Shown: piece after piece, positions 1-10,095 of the stretch | Layout: each line of letters starts with the position of its first letter | Numbering within the stretch: the stretch's first letter is position 1 | Assembly: GCA_001567115.1 (NCBI GenBank) | Contig: LMZT01000020.1 | Location: 25,690-89,689 of the forward strand | Length of the DNA stretch: 64,000 nucleotides | Reading direction: 5' to 3' | Source: Candidatus Hinthialibacteria bacterium OLB16 | Lineage (GTDB): Bacteria > Hinthialibacterota > Hinthialibacteria > OLB16 | The notes under the pieces: generated by a model | What the model saw: the letters and a program-made list of their open reading frames with translations, nothing else | What the model was told of the DNA's origin: nothing | Databases searched by the model: none | Made by a program: the position numbers and the translations under genes

Positions 1-2
1 TG

Positions 3-1073
3 ACCGGCCATAAGATACCGATCGATGCCGGCCACTGGGAATCATTCGGCCAGGGATTGAATCTGCTCAAAAAAGCCGGAAAAGACCTGCTGGTGGCGCC
101 GAAAAAGCAGGCGGCCGCAGCCATGCTCTTTCCTCGAACCCAGCTGCTGCAACTGCAGGAGGAATATGCGGATGTCTCTCTGTCGTATGAACTCTTTCTG
201 CGGGCATTCGGTGAGCTCGATATCCTTCATGAAGAACAGATCACGGATGACACCCTCAAAGGTTACCAGATCCTTGTCCTGTTTGATGTGCGCCTGCTCC
301 CGTCAAAAACCATGCGCCACCTGAAATCGTTCGTCGAAAAAGGGGGTATGATCATCGCCGATTCACTTCCCACTCTGGATGAGTACCATGCACCGAATCC
401 CCTCATGGAGGAGCTCTTCGGTGTCCGCCAGACCTCAGGGGATCGTATTTTACGGCAGGGGCATTGGGTGGGTTATGAAAACACTTATCCGCCCACATGG
501 CATTTTCGGGATGAAAATGCGCTGGATGAAATCGCCGCAGAAAAACATGCAGACATCCAGGGAACATTCCTGGGCAAGGAATACGATCTGAAAGTGACCA
601 GCCCGAGGCTCTTCCAGGCCGGCCCGGCCTCGGCACACCTGGCAGATGCAGATGGGCAATGCGGTCTCGCCGGCAGGACAGTCGGCCAGGGGAAAGTTTT
701 CCTCTTCGGTTTCTGCATGCTGGACACCTTCTTTTCCTTTCTGCGCACCGGGAACCAGCAGGCTGTCGATGAACTGGCCGGCCTGGTCCGCGCAGTGGCA
801 CGCTCAGAAGGGCATGTGCCGAATGTCTGTTCATCGAACCCCGATATCGAGGCCTCGCTGCGAGTTGGGCGGAACTCTGCCTTCCTGTTCCTGATCAATC
901 ATGAAGGGAAACAGCCGGAAATCGATGTGGAACTCAAAACCTGCCTGCCGGATATGAAACGGATTACAGACCTTGAAGATGGCGCCGAAATTCCATTCAC
1001 CCGGAAGGACAGCATCCTCAGCCTCTCAGCGAATGTTCCAGAAGGTGAGTGCAGGATCTTTCGGCTCGAATAG
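3..1073 (+). CDS. Beta-galactosidase-like protein, C-terminal part (5' end outside window)
   Basis: The reading frame is open from base 3 with no stop, so the gene starts upstream and only about 356 C-terminal residues are present. The middle has the alternating beta/alpha pattern of the glutamine-amidotransferase-like trimerisation domain of GH42-type beta-galactosidases: a hydrophobic strand (ILVLFDVRLL), then a helix, then EKGGMIIADS. The last 70 residues (FLFLINHEG ... GECRIFRLE) resemble the small beta domain that closes such enzymes. No catalytic domain is in the window, so the substrate cannot be judged. Its stop lies one base from the stop of the facing symporter gene. A TTG at 57 is only an internal Leu codon. 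Confidence 0.6.
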   Translation, partial: TGHKIPIDAGHWESFGQGLNLLKKAGKDLLVAPKKQAAAAMLFPRTQLLQLQEEYADVSLSYELFLRAFGELDILHEEQITDDTLKGYQILVLFDVRLLPSKTMRHLKSFVEKGGMIIADSLPTLDEYHAPNPLMEELFGVRQTSGDRILRQGHWVGYENTYPPTWHFRDENALDEIAAEKHADIQGTFLGKEYDLKVTSPRLFQAGPASAHLADADGQCGLAGRTVGQGKVFLFGFCMLDTFFSFLRTGNQQAVDELAGLVRAVARSEGHVPNVCSSNPDIEASLRVGRNSAFLFLINHEGKQPEIDVELKTCLPDMKRITDLEDGAEIPFTRKDSILSLSANVPEGECRIFRLE

Positions 1074-1074
1074 T

Positions 1075-2487
1075 TCAGGTCTCCTCACGGACTGGCTGAG
1101 AATCGAGCGCGAGAAGAATCACTTTTTCCCGTGACATCTCCCATGCGCCGATGACCAGATAAGTCGCCAGAGCTGCGCCCAGAGACACCAGGTAAGGGTA
1201 GCGCACCTGGGCCACATAGGAGCCTGAAACATAAACCAGGATTCCCACGATCAGGGTTGCATAGCCGCTCACAACCCTCCCGAAGCGGGTAAACAGGCCG
1301 AAGAAGACCACTATAAAAATCCCTGTGCTTCCGAAAGCCGAAGCCTCTTCGACCAGGTCATGAACCCCATCGGCACTGACTGCCAGAAAGTAAGAAACCA
1401 GCCCGAAAAAGAAAACAGATCCACGGGAGATCATTACCTTTTTCTTTTCACTCAGGCCCGGCATCAATGGGATGATCAGGTTGTGCGAAGTCAAGCCGCC
1501 CGCAGCCAGCAGCGCGCTGTCGACTGTGGAAAGAATCGCCGAGATCAATGCCCCAGCAAACAGGACAAACAGAAATGGATTCAGATAGTGCTGCGCCAGC
1601 TCGGGCAGGAAATGCTCGGGTATCTCAAGGCCGGGAAGTATCGCTGGCCCGATCAGTCCCAGGAAAACCGGAATCATGCCGACACAGAAATACAGCAGCC
1701 CGGCCAGCAGAGCCGAGTTTCTCGCAACCTCTGGTGATCGGGCTGCCAGGGTGCGTGATATCAGTTCCTGGGAAAGCAGGGAGCCGATAATCGGGATGCA
1801 CCAGGATTCCATCTGGGCCAGTGGAGATTCCTCCTGTGCGTAGGCCAGATTGAGACGGGATGAATCCAGATGGGTGAAATTTCCACTTGCGTATTCATAA
1901 CCGATATATCCCGAGATAATGAGCAAACCCAGAATGAGCACAATGCCCTGGATGAAGTCTGTGCAGGCATCGGCAATCATTCCACCGCGGGCTGTGTAAA
2001 TGATGACCACCGCGGCCGAGAGGGCGATGGCGATGTCCAGTGTCATTTCCGATGCTGCGGACAGCACGGATCCGAAGGCTCGAATCTGTGCGCCGGCCCA
2101 CATCACCGAGGTTGGGACCAGCAGGATGACAGACAGGCGCTCCACCCCGGGAGAGAATCGATCGCGAAACAAATCTGCCAGAGTTGTATATTGCTTTCGC
2201 CACAATGGTGCCGCGATGAACAGTCCCATCAGCAGCAGGCAGATGGTGTAACCGAAAGGGTCCATCCGTGCGCCAGCCAGTCCATGGGCATAGACTTCTC
2301 CCGAGGCCCCGATACAGGTTTCCGCTCCGAACCAGGTGGCGAATATGGTCATGACCAGCAGGCCATACCCGAAACGCCTTCCACCCAGCAGGTAATCGGC
2401 TTCAGTCGATATCTTTCGGGAAACGAGCAGGCCAACAACTAATTGGGCGCCGACATACGCGAACACACCCCAGAGGACAAGGTTCAA
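1075..2487 (-). CDS. Sodium:solute symporter family transporter
   Basis: A 470-residue inner-membrane protein with about 13 hydrophobic segments and the pattern of the SSS family, for example YLLGGRR near the start, TIFATWFGAETCIGASGE, and a conserved helix with DACTDFIQG. Members import sugars, amino acids, nucleosides or vitamins with Na+; the substrate cannot be told from sequence. I start it at a TTG (2487) because a strong Shine-Dalgarno GGAGGG (2497-2502) sits 9 bases ahead and translation enters the first membrane helix at once. A longer frame reaching 2640 would overlap the upstream lipoprotein gene and adds a soluble tail unlike the family. The next gene upstream on this strand is the retropepsin lipoprotein, so both may share a transcript. 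Confidence 0.85.
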   Translation of the reverse strand: MNLVLWGVFAYVGAQLVVGLLVSRKISTEADYLLGGRRFGYGLLVMTIFATWFGAETCIGASGEVYAHGLAGARMDPFGYTICLLLMGLFIAAPLWRKQYTTLADLFRDRFSPGVERLSVILLVPTSVMWAGAQIRAFGSVLSAASEMTLDIAIALSAAVVIIYTARGGMIADACTDFIQGIVLILGLLIISGYIGYEYASGNFTHLDSSRLNLAYAQEESPLAQMESWCIPIIGSLLSQELISRTLAARSPEVARNSALLAGLLYFCVGMIPVFLGLIGPAILPGLEIPEHFLPELAQHYLNPFLFVLFAGALISAILSTVDSALLAAGGLTSHNLIIPLMPGLSEKKKVMISRGSVFFFGLVSYFLAVSADGVHDLVEEASAFGSTGIFIVVFFGLFTRFGRVVSGYATLIVGILVYVSGSYVAQVRYPYLVSLGAALATYLVIGAWEMSREKVILLALDSQPVREET

Positions 2488-2602
2488 CTTTTGAAACCCT
2501 CCAGGTGAGAGAATGAGTGACCAGGCTGATCTGATCGTGAAATTATCAATTTCCGCCTGAACTGCAAGTCCCTGCCGCTCCCTCGATTGCCAGATTACTT
2601 CA

Positions 2603-3586
2603 TCATTTTGGTTCAAAGGCCGCAGTCTGATCATGCGCATTCAGGACCACACGGCGGTGGCTCAGAAGAAATGGCGTCCCGAGGCTTCCGGCATGGCGGC
2701 CATCCTGCCTTTTTTCGACAAAAACTGTGGAGCCGGTATCGAAGGTGTGCCCGGCGATTTTCACCGGGAAGGGAAGCCGGTAGGCTTTGACTGTATAGGT
2801 CCCGCGAAGTGTGCGGCATTCAGCGGTTCCAATGCTCGGTGTGGATTCGATCTTTTTCCCATAGATGCCATTCGAGTCAAAAATCAGATTCGAATTGGAG
2901 CCGGTATCGAGCAGAAAACGCACACTGCGATCGGTTCCCACTTCGAGTGGCAGCACAAAGCCATTGTTGTCCGGCACCCACACCAGAGCCACCCGTGTCT
3001 TGATCCCATGGACCTGAGGAGCACTGAATGAACGCAGGAACAGCCGCTTCTGTTCGATCGCCAGTTCAATCTCCCCGCGATGGAGCAGCGAGGCTCCCAG
3101 CACTCCTTCCAGCCTTTCAGCTCCTCCCCTGCGGCCGAGGGCATCGATGTCCTCATCCTGGACAAAGGCCACCACTTCATTCCGCAGGACAAATTCTCCG
3201 ATCTTCAGCCTTGAGGTTGTGTAGAGGGTCTGTTCGCTGGTGGAGCCTGAAGCCGTAATTATTTCTGCCCTGGCCAGAGGGGTGGCGCCAATTTCCTTCT
3301 GGAGGGACTGCCGGATCAATGTGACCGAACTTCCCGTATCGAGCTGAAACAGATATTCCTTGCTCCGGCATGTCACCTGGACACCAATGAAGGGCGACTG
3401 GGATTTGCTGCCTGGAGAAATTCCGACCAGGGGAGCGGAGATCTCCGACTCGGCCGGGGCCATGCGGGTAACCAGCTCCGGCCAGGTGTGGTTGCGTTGA
3501 ATCAGGGAATAGCACGAACTCAGCCCCACTGAAAACAGCGCAATCAATACCCAGCGAATGTGACCGGAGAAACCAGGCGCGCACAC
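2603..3586 (-). CDS. Lipoprotein with two retropepsin-like aspartic protease domains
   Basis: 327 residues starting at a GTG. An N-terminal hydrophobic stretch ends in a lipobox LSSC (Cys25), so the protein is probably lipid-anchored in the periplasm or outer membrane. Two copies of the aspartyl protease signature follow: FQLDTGSSVTLI (Asp83) and FLLDTGSNSNLIF (Asp227). Each is followed by strands and a GxLG-type segment (GVLGASLL, GSLGTPFLL), the usual end of a retropepsin fold. Bacterial retropepsin-like proteins mostly have one such domain and must dimerise; this one could pair its two lobes inside one chain like pepsin. Target unknown. The ribosome binding site is weak. Confidence 0.75.
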   Translation of the reverse strand: MCAPGFSGHIRWVLIALFSVGLSSCYSLIQRNHTWPELVTRMAPAESEISAPLVGISPGSKSQSPFIGVQVTCRSKEYLFQLDTGSSVTLIRQSLQKEIGATPLARAEIITASGSTSEQTLYTTSRLKIGEFVLRNEVVAFVQDEDIDALGRRGGAERLEGVLGASLLHRGEIELAIEQKRLFLRSFSAPQVHGIKTRVALVWVPDNNGFVLPLEVGTDRSVRFLLDTGSNSNLIFDSNGIYGKKIESTPSIGTAECRTLRGTYTVKAYRLPFPVKIAGHTFDTGSTVFVEKRQDGRHAGSLGTPFLLSHRRVVLNAHDQTAAFEPK

Positions 3587-3876
3587 GGTATCTGAATTAA
3601 GCCTTGCTCAACTCATCTTCTCAGCTGGATTTTCCTGTTGGCTGCACACCCTGAAAACAGCCACATTTCAGAGGCACCACTAGGAAATATGGCATAAAAC
3701 GTTTATGAAAATACATGGATGGCACCTCCAGGCTTTTCCATCGAGTCGAATGGGTGCATCGAATGGAAACAGGCCGGATGAATACGGCGGGGCCGGTTTC
3801 CTCTTTCGTAATCATCGGTCAATACGTTAAGGAAAACGCCGCAAAGCTTCAATGACATGAGGATTTTCTGAAATTT

Positions 3877-5942
3877 GTGAACAGCCGCCGGGAGGTATCC
3901 ATATCCGAATGCCTGCAGGGCTTCTTTTCAGAGGAGGGAACACTCTCCAAATCTCTTCCATCGTATGAGTTCCGCCCCGAACAGCTGGCCATGGCAACCG
4001 CAGTTGCCAGAGCGATCGAGACGGAGCGGATTCTGCTTCTGGAGGCTGGAACCGGTGTTGGAAAGTCCCTGGCCTACCTTGCACCCGCCATCATCCATGC
4101 CATTCAGGAAGAAAAACACATCTACATCGGGACCGGCACAAAAACTCTCCAGCACCAGCTGATGGAGAAAGAACTTCCATTCCTCAAACGATACCTCGAA
4201 TCCTCCTTTTCTTATGCTCTCTGTGTGGGTTCAGAAAATTATGTGTGTGAGCGCCGCCTGGGAGGCGGAGCATTTCCCGGGCAGGAAGACCTCTTCCCGA
4301 ATCCCGATGAAATCAGCCAGCTGCGTGCCTGGGCGCAGACTTGCAGACAGGGGCTTCGTTCGGAACTCGATTTTCCATGTTCCCCCCAGACCTGGCACCA
4401 GATCTGCCGGGTGCCGGAGCTCTGTGCCGGGCAGAAATGCCCTAAAGGGGGGGACTGTTTCTACCAGCGGGCACGGGCCCGCATTGCCAGAGCCACTGTC
4501 CGGGTTGGCAACCACCACCTGCTGTTTGCGGATCTTCAATCCGATTGGGAGTACCTCCCCGCCTCGGATATCCTGATTCTGGATGAAGCCCATAACATCG
4601 ACCAGACAGCCTCGGATTGCCTCGGAACCGAATTCTCCCATCGTGCTCTCGTGCGTGTCTGGGAGACCCTGCGAGGTGTGGAAGGGCGCAACTGCCTGAT
4701 CGGCTCCCTGCAGGAAATTCCCATCGAACAACGGCTGGGGGTGCTGGATCTGATTCGGAAAGCTGAAAAGCAATTCCATGAATCGATCGACTGGTTTCTC
4801 CGGGAAATCCTTGGAGATTCCTCGCGCATCGCTGTCAGCCAGGACACAGCGGTTGTCGGGTTAAACCATTTCATTGAACCGATTTCGGAAGTTGTCGCCG
4901 CACTGCGCCTGGTTGCACGCAAACTTCTCCATGATGAAGTTAAAAAGGAATGCGAAGGCTACATCAATCGTCTGGACCGGATCGTGGCCGATGCCAAAAT
5001 GATCTCGGACCTTCAAGAGGGTGCTCCCTGGCTGCTGTGGTGCGAGGAGGTGATGATTCGTTCACGCTCCCATCCAACCGGTGTCCGTTCGGCGGCTTTT
5101 CATGCAACCCCCCTGGAACCGGGGCGCATCCTGAATGAAAAGCTCTATCCGCACTTTGAATCCAGCATCCTCGTTTCGGCAACCCTCTCGACAGGGGGAG
5201 ATTTTTCCTATGCCCAGGAGCGTCTCGGGACTGCCAAAGCGGAGACCCTCACCCTCCCCTCTCCCTTCGATTACCAGAATCACCTGCTTCTCTACACCCC
5301 CGATGACCTTCCGGATCCGGTGGATGCCGATTCATATTTCTCCCAGGTCTCCGTACGGATCGATGCGCTGGTCGATCTGGCGGAGGGAGGCACTTTTGTT
5401 CTGTGCACCAGCTATTCCTCCCTCAACAAACTGTATGAATCCTTCTGCCAGTCACACGGGCTGCCACCCTCCACGGGTAAATCCCGTTCATCGAATAAAC
5501 AGATCTCTGCCTTTCGCCAGGGGGATATTCCCAAGGAACGCATGCTTGAAGAATTTAAATCAGCAAAGAAGGCGGTGCTCTTCGGCGCTGCCACTTTCTG
5601 GCAGGGAGTGGATGTGCCCGGCAGGATCTTGAACTGGTGATCATCACGCGGCTTCCTTTTCAGTCACCGGATGATCCAGTCCTCGATGCCCGCATCCGCC
5701 ATTGCCGTGCACGCGGAGGCAACCCTTTCTTCCACATTCAGGTTCCCGATGCGGTCATGCAGTTCCGCCAGGGGATCGGGCGCTTGATCCGCAGCAAAAC
5801 AGACCGGGGCGTAGTCGCGATTCTGGATTCACGCATCCGGAAGAAAGGTTATGGCAAGGAGTTCCTCGCTTCGGTGCCTCCCTGCCGGGTGGCCAGCCAT
5901 CTCGATGAGGTCCGACAGTTCTTCTCGAAACCCCATCCATGA
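3877..5942 (+). CDS. dinG: DinG-family ATP-dependent helicase (frameshifted in the assembly)
   Basis: Superfamily 2 XPD/DinG-type DNA helicase, cytoplasmic, for repair and resolution of unusual structures. Walker A is GTGVGKS (residues 58-64), the DEAH box is at about residue 236 (LDEAHNID), and between them lies the cysteine set of an iron-sulfur domain, including CPKGGDCFYQRAR. Motif VI (QGIGRLIRS) is in the second half. The frame breaks near 5625: after GVDVPG the first frame ends at 5640, while the next frame continues directly with DLELVIITRLPF, the normal DinG sequence. One base is missing around GGCAGGATC. Start is a GTG at 3877 with GAGGA upstream. The lack of an N-terminal exonuclease domain fits short DinG/YoaA proteins. 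Confidence 0.85.
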
Positions 5943-5999
5943 TTCCTGTAAAATGGGGAGTTTGCAGGCACACTCATTTTTATCTGGCTGCCCGTATTT

Positions 6000-7367
6000 T
6001 CAGGAATTCTCTTTGAGCACAATCTCTCTGAAGATACCCAGGGCCTCTTCGAGAGCAGCCTGATCGATGCACAGGGGTGGATTGATTTTTATGGTCCCTC
6101 CTCCCGGACCTACCGGAGCGAAAGTCAGAATTCCATTTTCATAACAACGCTGTGTGATTCGGTGCGCCAGCTCGCCATCCGGCTCCTTTGTCCCGGGTTT
6201 GACAAACCGGATGCCGCTCACCAGCCCTTTCCCATGCACAACGCCAATGCACGCGGCTTCGTCCTTGAGTCCCTGGAGAAACTCCTGCTGGATCTGGCCC
6301 AGCTGGTTCGAATTCTCCACCAGGTTTTCCCATTCGATGATCTCGATTCCAGCCAGTGCGGCACGGCAGCAGATCGGGTTTCCTGAATGGGTGCTGGTCA
6401 TCTCGCCATGCCCGAACTGGTCCATCAGTTCGGCTTTTCCGAGGACAGCAGACAGCGGCATCCCGCTGCTGATCCCCTTTCCACAGCACATCAGATCCGG
6501 TTCGATCCGGTAATGCTCGAAGCCGAACCATTTCCCGCAACGCCCGAAGCCGGCCTGAACCTCATCCAGGACCAGGACAATCTGATGGCTTGTGCACCAC
6601 TCCCTCAGCGCCTGCATGAATTCCACAGGTGCAAAGGAAGCAGTTGCTCCCTGATAGGTTTCAAGCAGGACACAGGCGATTTCATCGGTCGTGACCGATC
6701 TTTCCGAGAGAGCACCGAGGAAGGATTCAAAACGGGTCTCCTCATTCTGGTAGCCATCCGGGAAGGGGACCTGCACAAAAGTGGGATCCTCCTGCTGGAT
6801 CCAGGCTTTCAGAGCAGGGATTCCTCCAGCCATTTGCGATCCCAATGTCCGGCCATGAAAGGCATTCTGGAAACTGATGATCCGCTTCTTGCGGCTTCCA
6901 CCCTGTGATGTGCCATGCCGTCTCGAAATCTTGATGGCGCATTCAATCGCCTCGGATCCCGTGGTCAGCAGGAAAGCCTTTTCCATCGAGGCCGGGGTGA
7001 CCTGCACCAGCTTCTCGGAGAGAGCCGCACGCGCCTCATGGGGGAAGCAGTAGCAGTGGTGCAGTCCGCGCTCCAGCTGATCCGCCATCGCTGCACGGAC
7101 CCAGGATCGGCCATGCCCGGCATTGGCGACCAGCACCCCGGATGACAGATCGATCCAGCGGTTCCCATAGGGGTCTTCCACTGTATAGCGATGCGCACGA
7201 TGCCAGATGACCGGCGGCTGCCCATGCATGCTGCGCGCTTCATAATGTTCCATCTTCTCCAGCAAAGGGATTGAGGCCGGGTGTGGAAGGGCGCTTTGAA
7301 TGCGCCGAAAGTCTGTGGCTATGGGTGCAATTTCCTGAGGGATGCGCGGGTAAGTGCTGGGCTGCAT
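6000..7367 (-). CDS. Class III pyridoxal-phosphate aminotransferase
   Basis: 455 residues, full length for the family of 4-aminobutyrate, acetylornithine and related omega-amino transaminases. Visible marks are the PLP-phosphate loop TTGSEAIECAIK, the cofactor Asp in LVLDEVQAGFGR and the Schiff-base Lys in DLMCCGKGISSG. Substrate is not assignable; the 4-aminobutyrate/acetylornithine branch is the closest impression. I use the ATG at 7367 because AGGAG lies 5 bases ahead; the GTG four codons upstream has no such site. It follows the GspC/PilP-like gene by about 45 bases on the same strand and so probably rides at the end of the T2SS operon, although its chemistry has no obvious link to secretion. 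Confidence 0.85.
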   Translation of the reverse strand: MQPSTYPRIPQEIAPIATDFRRIQSALPHPASIPLLEKMEHYEARSMHGQPPVIWHRAHRYTVEDPYGNRWIDLSSGVLVANAGHGRSWVRAAMADQLERGLHHCYCFPHEARAALSEKLVQVTPASMEKAFLLTTGSEAIECAIKISRRHGTSQGGSRKKRIISFQNAFHGRTLGSQMAGGIPALKAWIQQEDPTFVQVPFPDGYQNEETRFESFLGALSERSVTTDEIACVLLETYQGATASFAPVEFMQALREWCTSHQIVLVLDEVQAGFGRCGKWFGFEHYRIEPDLMCCGKGISSGMPLSAVLGKAELMDQFGHGEMTSTHSGNPICCRAALAGIEIIEWENLVENSNQLGQIQQEFLQGLKDEAACIGVVHGKGLVSGIRFVKPGTKEPDGELAHRITQRCYENGILTFAPVGPGGGTIKINPPLCIDQAALEEALGIFREIVLKENS

Positions 7368-7413
7368 GTCTCTCCTCACCTGTCGAATTCAGAAAGTAAA
7401 AAACCGGGCGCGG

Positions 7414-7953
7414 TTACTTTGGAACTTCTTTGGTATATTCAACACCACCTTCCTTGTTGAACCAACCCATGACATTGTCGGTCTTCCGCCACAGGAAGAT
7501 GCGGCCGCCATCCTTGTCGATCTTGACAATGACATAAGCGGCTGCTGAAGGATCTTTTGGAACCGTGTCTCCTTCTTTATAAGTTGTCGTCTTCCCATCT
7601 CCGGTTGTCAGCTGCACATTCCGCCCGATGATGTTCTTGATCTTCCATTTTTCATTGACCAGGGGCACCGGGGTTTCGGTGGGTGTGGGGAGAATCGGTT
7701 GCGTGGCTGTTGGTTTGGGGGTCACTAACTGAGAGAACAGGTCAGGCCGGTCTTTGAAAATGGCGATGGCAGTCGCCAGAGGAGTCGGTTCGTAGGCTTC
7801 CTCCTCGGCGGTTTCGATCAGAATTTCATCCGTCTTCATCAGGTCGGCACGCTCTGCTTTGGCCTGCAGAATATCTGTCACCAGCAGCAGGCTCAAACCG
7901 CCGGCCAGCAGAATCAGAATAAAATAGACAAGGAACTCGGTCTTCTGGTTCAT
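7414..7953 (-). CDS. GspC/PilP-like periplasmic protein of the secretion system
   Basis: 179 residues: one membrane helix close to the N-terminus (about residues 8-27), an acidic stretch, a Pro/Thr linker (PKPTATQPILPTPTETP) and a small C-terminal beta domain (residues about 95-175) with WKIKNIIGRNVQLTTGDG. That architecture matches the inner-membrane connector proteins GspC or PilP, whose small beta domain touches the secretin. Sequence alone does not decide between the two. The start ATG (7953) overlaps the inferred stop of gspM (ATGA), a usual sign of coupled translation. An upstream GTG in the same frame would invade gspM. Confidence 0.6.
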   Translation of the reverse strand: MNQKTEFLVYFILILLAGGLSLLLVTDILQAKAERADLMKTDEILIETAEEEAYEPTPLATAIAIFKDRPDLFSQLVTPKPTATQPILPTPTETPVPLVNEKWKIKNIIGRNVQLTTGDGKTTTYKEGDTVPKDPSAAAYVIVKIDKDGGRIFLWRKTDNVMGWFNKEGGVEYTKEVPK

Positions 7954-8532
7954 CGGCTTCTTCTTCCCGGCCGGTCCGCGTGATCTTGTGTTCGACCAGG
8001 CGGGAGATGTCCACATCCGCGGTGATGGCTGAGTTTGAGGAAACCCCAGCCCCCTGCCTTCTCCGGACTGTCAGGCTTTTGATTTCAAGAACAGCGGGGT
8101 TGGTTTCGATCTGGTACAGAAACGCGGCCAGTGTGGGCCAGTCAGTCGAAATTGTCTTGAGTGAAAAGAGTAAATCTTGAAATCGTCATCGATGCGCTCA
8201 GGATTGCTCTCGATCTGGGAACTGGGAATGATGGCCGATTCCTCCAGCAGCCGGGTCAGCTCGGCATTGATCCGCTCCTTTTTCTCCTGTTCCGAGCCTT
8301 CAATCGACAAACTCTCACGGATGCGTTCGAATTCGGCACGGTACTGTTTGGAGCGGACATACTGTTCTTTGGTTTTTTCCCAGTCTTTCCTGATGTCGGC
8401 AATCTGCATATCCAGGCTCTTGTACTCGTTATACAACGGCCGGAATGCCAGCAGATATCCACCTCCGAACAGGATGGCCAGCGCAGTCAGCCCCATCAGG
8501 AATCTTTCACGTTTTGTCTGTAATACCGCCAT
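7950..8532 (-). CDS. gspM: GspM/PilO-like assembly protein (frameshifted in the assembly)
   Basis: Inner-membrane protein of the T2SS/T4P platform: one N-terminal membrane helix (MGLTALAILFGGGYLLAF), then a coiled coil (about residues 35-100), then a small ferredoxin-like domain, as in GspM and PilO. After FKIYSF the first frame drifts into unlikely sequence and stops at 8071. In the neighbouring frame the chain continues as SLKTISTDWPTLAAFLYQIE. The break is a short A/T run at 8164-8167 (one base missing). The end is less sure: the shifted frame stays open to 7826, but a second missing base near 7966-7968 would end it with an ATGA overlap on the next gene, which I favour. Confidence 0.6.
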
Positions 8533-8550
8533 CAGCCTTTCCTTATTCCG

Positions 8551-10095
8551 CTATTCCTGAAGCTTGGGATTTGTGCGCAGGATGGCTGTGGTGCCAGTCA
8601 CCTGCTGGTAGTTGGGGATGTCATACTCCCCCCTCATGCGGGACAGATCCTTCGTCTCCAGCCGTCCACGCTCGATGGTTCCCGCAAAGTATGGAGAGTC
8701 CCCCAGTATCTTCACATACGCATCCATATCCGCGCCGGTGTAAGTCTCGAGGTTCATGACCACTGAATCGGATTTCTTGAATGTCAACTGGGTGATTTTG
8801 ACCTTGTCCGGGGTTCGCTCGAACAAATCCGACAGCACTTTGAAAGCGGAGTTCTGGCGGTCAATGTTCTGGTTGATCACCTTTAACTTTTTATCGATGA
8901 CATCGATGTCCTTGATCTGGGGCTGGATCGCCAGGATTTTGGATTGATAGATTCCGGCCAGTTGTTTTTTGTTCCAGACCGAATGGCCCACCCAGCCTCC
9001 CAGGAGCAGCAGATTGAAAATCAGCAGGATGACAGAGTTGACCAGAAACTGCTTGCGGCGGGCGGCTGCGCGTTCGTGGTAAATCTCCTCCGGGACCAGA
9101 TTGAAATGGTGGGTGTTGTGAATTTCCTCGAGTGCCAGACCGATCGGGCTGGAGTAAAAAAGAAGCGGCTCGTTGGATTTTCCAGGATTGATCGGCAGGC
9201 GTTGAGTTACAGGGATGGAAATTTCATTTTCGATGGCATCTTTCAATCCAGGGATTTCACTCCCTGGCCCCGAAAACACAACATACTTCGGCATGGTCCC
9301 CATCGGTTCATGGGCAAATCCTGTTATCGAACGCTTCAGGTTGCGAACCAGGCCGGCCCACCACTGGTTCTGGTCCTCTGTCCAGTCCATCGGGGGCTTT
9401 TCAAAGCTGATTCCAAGCGATCCGGATTCAAGATCATCGGTTGCAATCGGCGCAGTCCGTGAAAAGCGCAGCTGGCGGTCAACAATCAGCCCGATCAGGG
9501 AGCTCTGGTTATCGAGGTGGAAAACTGCAAAGGGTTCCCCATCGCGTTCCCCTTCGCTGCGTGTAAAAGCATAGGCGCAGCCATGCACATCGACATCCAG
9601 CCGCAATGGCTCCAGCCCGGCTTCATCGAGCTCCTCGATGATCTGGTAGAGTTCATTGCGCCGGGCGGCAACCATCAGCACACGGGATTCATTCGCTCCG
9701 ATCTGCTCGATAATCCGATAGGAGATCTCCGCTTCGTCAGGAGGGAAGGGGAGATAACGCTCCACATCGAAAAACAGCATCTCTCGGACTTCTTCCGGAT
9801 CCCCGGAAGGAAGGCTGACAAGCCGGGTGATGACATCCTCCCGCGGGACACCCACGATGACATCCCCCAGATCCTTGGGGTGTTTCGAGAGGGCTTCCTT
9901 GAGGGCGGCACGGCGTCCGGCGAGCAGGTCTTCAGTCACTCCACGCCGCCCATGGGGGGCGTGGGCCTGGGTCAATCCCTTCAAGGAGATTTTTCCCGAG
10001 CGGTTGACTGACAGTGTCGCAATCCGGACCAGGCGCTTGCCATACTCGATGCCGGTGACAGTTCGCGCCTTATGCGCGGTTTCTTTTTTGGCCAT
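8551..10095 (-). CDS. gspL: GspL-like protein (PilM-type actin fold fused to PilN-type membrane domain)
   Basis: 514 residues. The first about 330 form an actin/FtsA-like domain as in PilM and cytoplasmic GspL (VTGIEYGKRLVRIATL at the start, VIVGVPREDVITRLVSLP, YVVFSGPGSEIPGLKDAI). A single membrane helix follows (FLVNSVILLIFNLLLLGGWVG), then a coiled coil and a periplasmic ferredoxin-like domain as in PilN. It would link the ATPase GspE to GspM in the inner membrane. The start ATG (10095) overlaps the stop of gspK as TGATG; GAGG lies upstream. Some T2SS and type IV pilus relatives split these domains into two proteins; here they are one chain. Confidence 0.75.
   Translation of the reverse strand: MAKKETAHKARTVTGIEYGKRLVRIATLSVNRSGKISLKGLTQAHAPHGRRGVTEDLLAGRRAALKEALSKHPKDLGDVIVGVPREDVITRLVSLPSGDPEEVREMLFFDVERYLPFPPDEAEISYRIIEQIGANESRVLMVAARRNELYQIIEELDEAGLEPLRLDVDVHGCAYAFTRSEGERDGEPFAVFHLDNQSSLIGLIVDRQLRFSRTAPIATDDLESGSLGISFEKPPMDWTEDQNQWWAGLVRNLKRSITGFAHEPMGTMPKYVVFSGPGSEIPGLKDAIENEISIPVTQRLPINPGKSNEPLLFYSSPIGLALEEIHNTHHFNLVPEEIYHERAAARRKQFLVNSVILLIFNLLLLGGWVGHSVWNKKQLAGIYQSKILAIQPQIKDIDVIDKKLKVINQNIDRQNSAFKVLSDLFERTPDKVKITQLTFKKSDSVVMNLETYTGADMDAYVKILGDSPYFAGTIERGRLETKDLSRMRGEYDIPNYQQVTGTTAILRTNPKLQE

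Noticed and set aside
7826..7950. Longer gspM end in the shifted frame (to 7826)
   Set aside because: It would overlap the next gene by about 125 bases with unlikely Cys/Arg-rich sequence; a second one-base error giving an ATGA junction is simpler.
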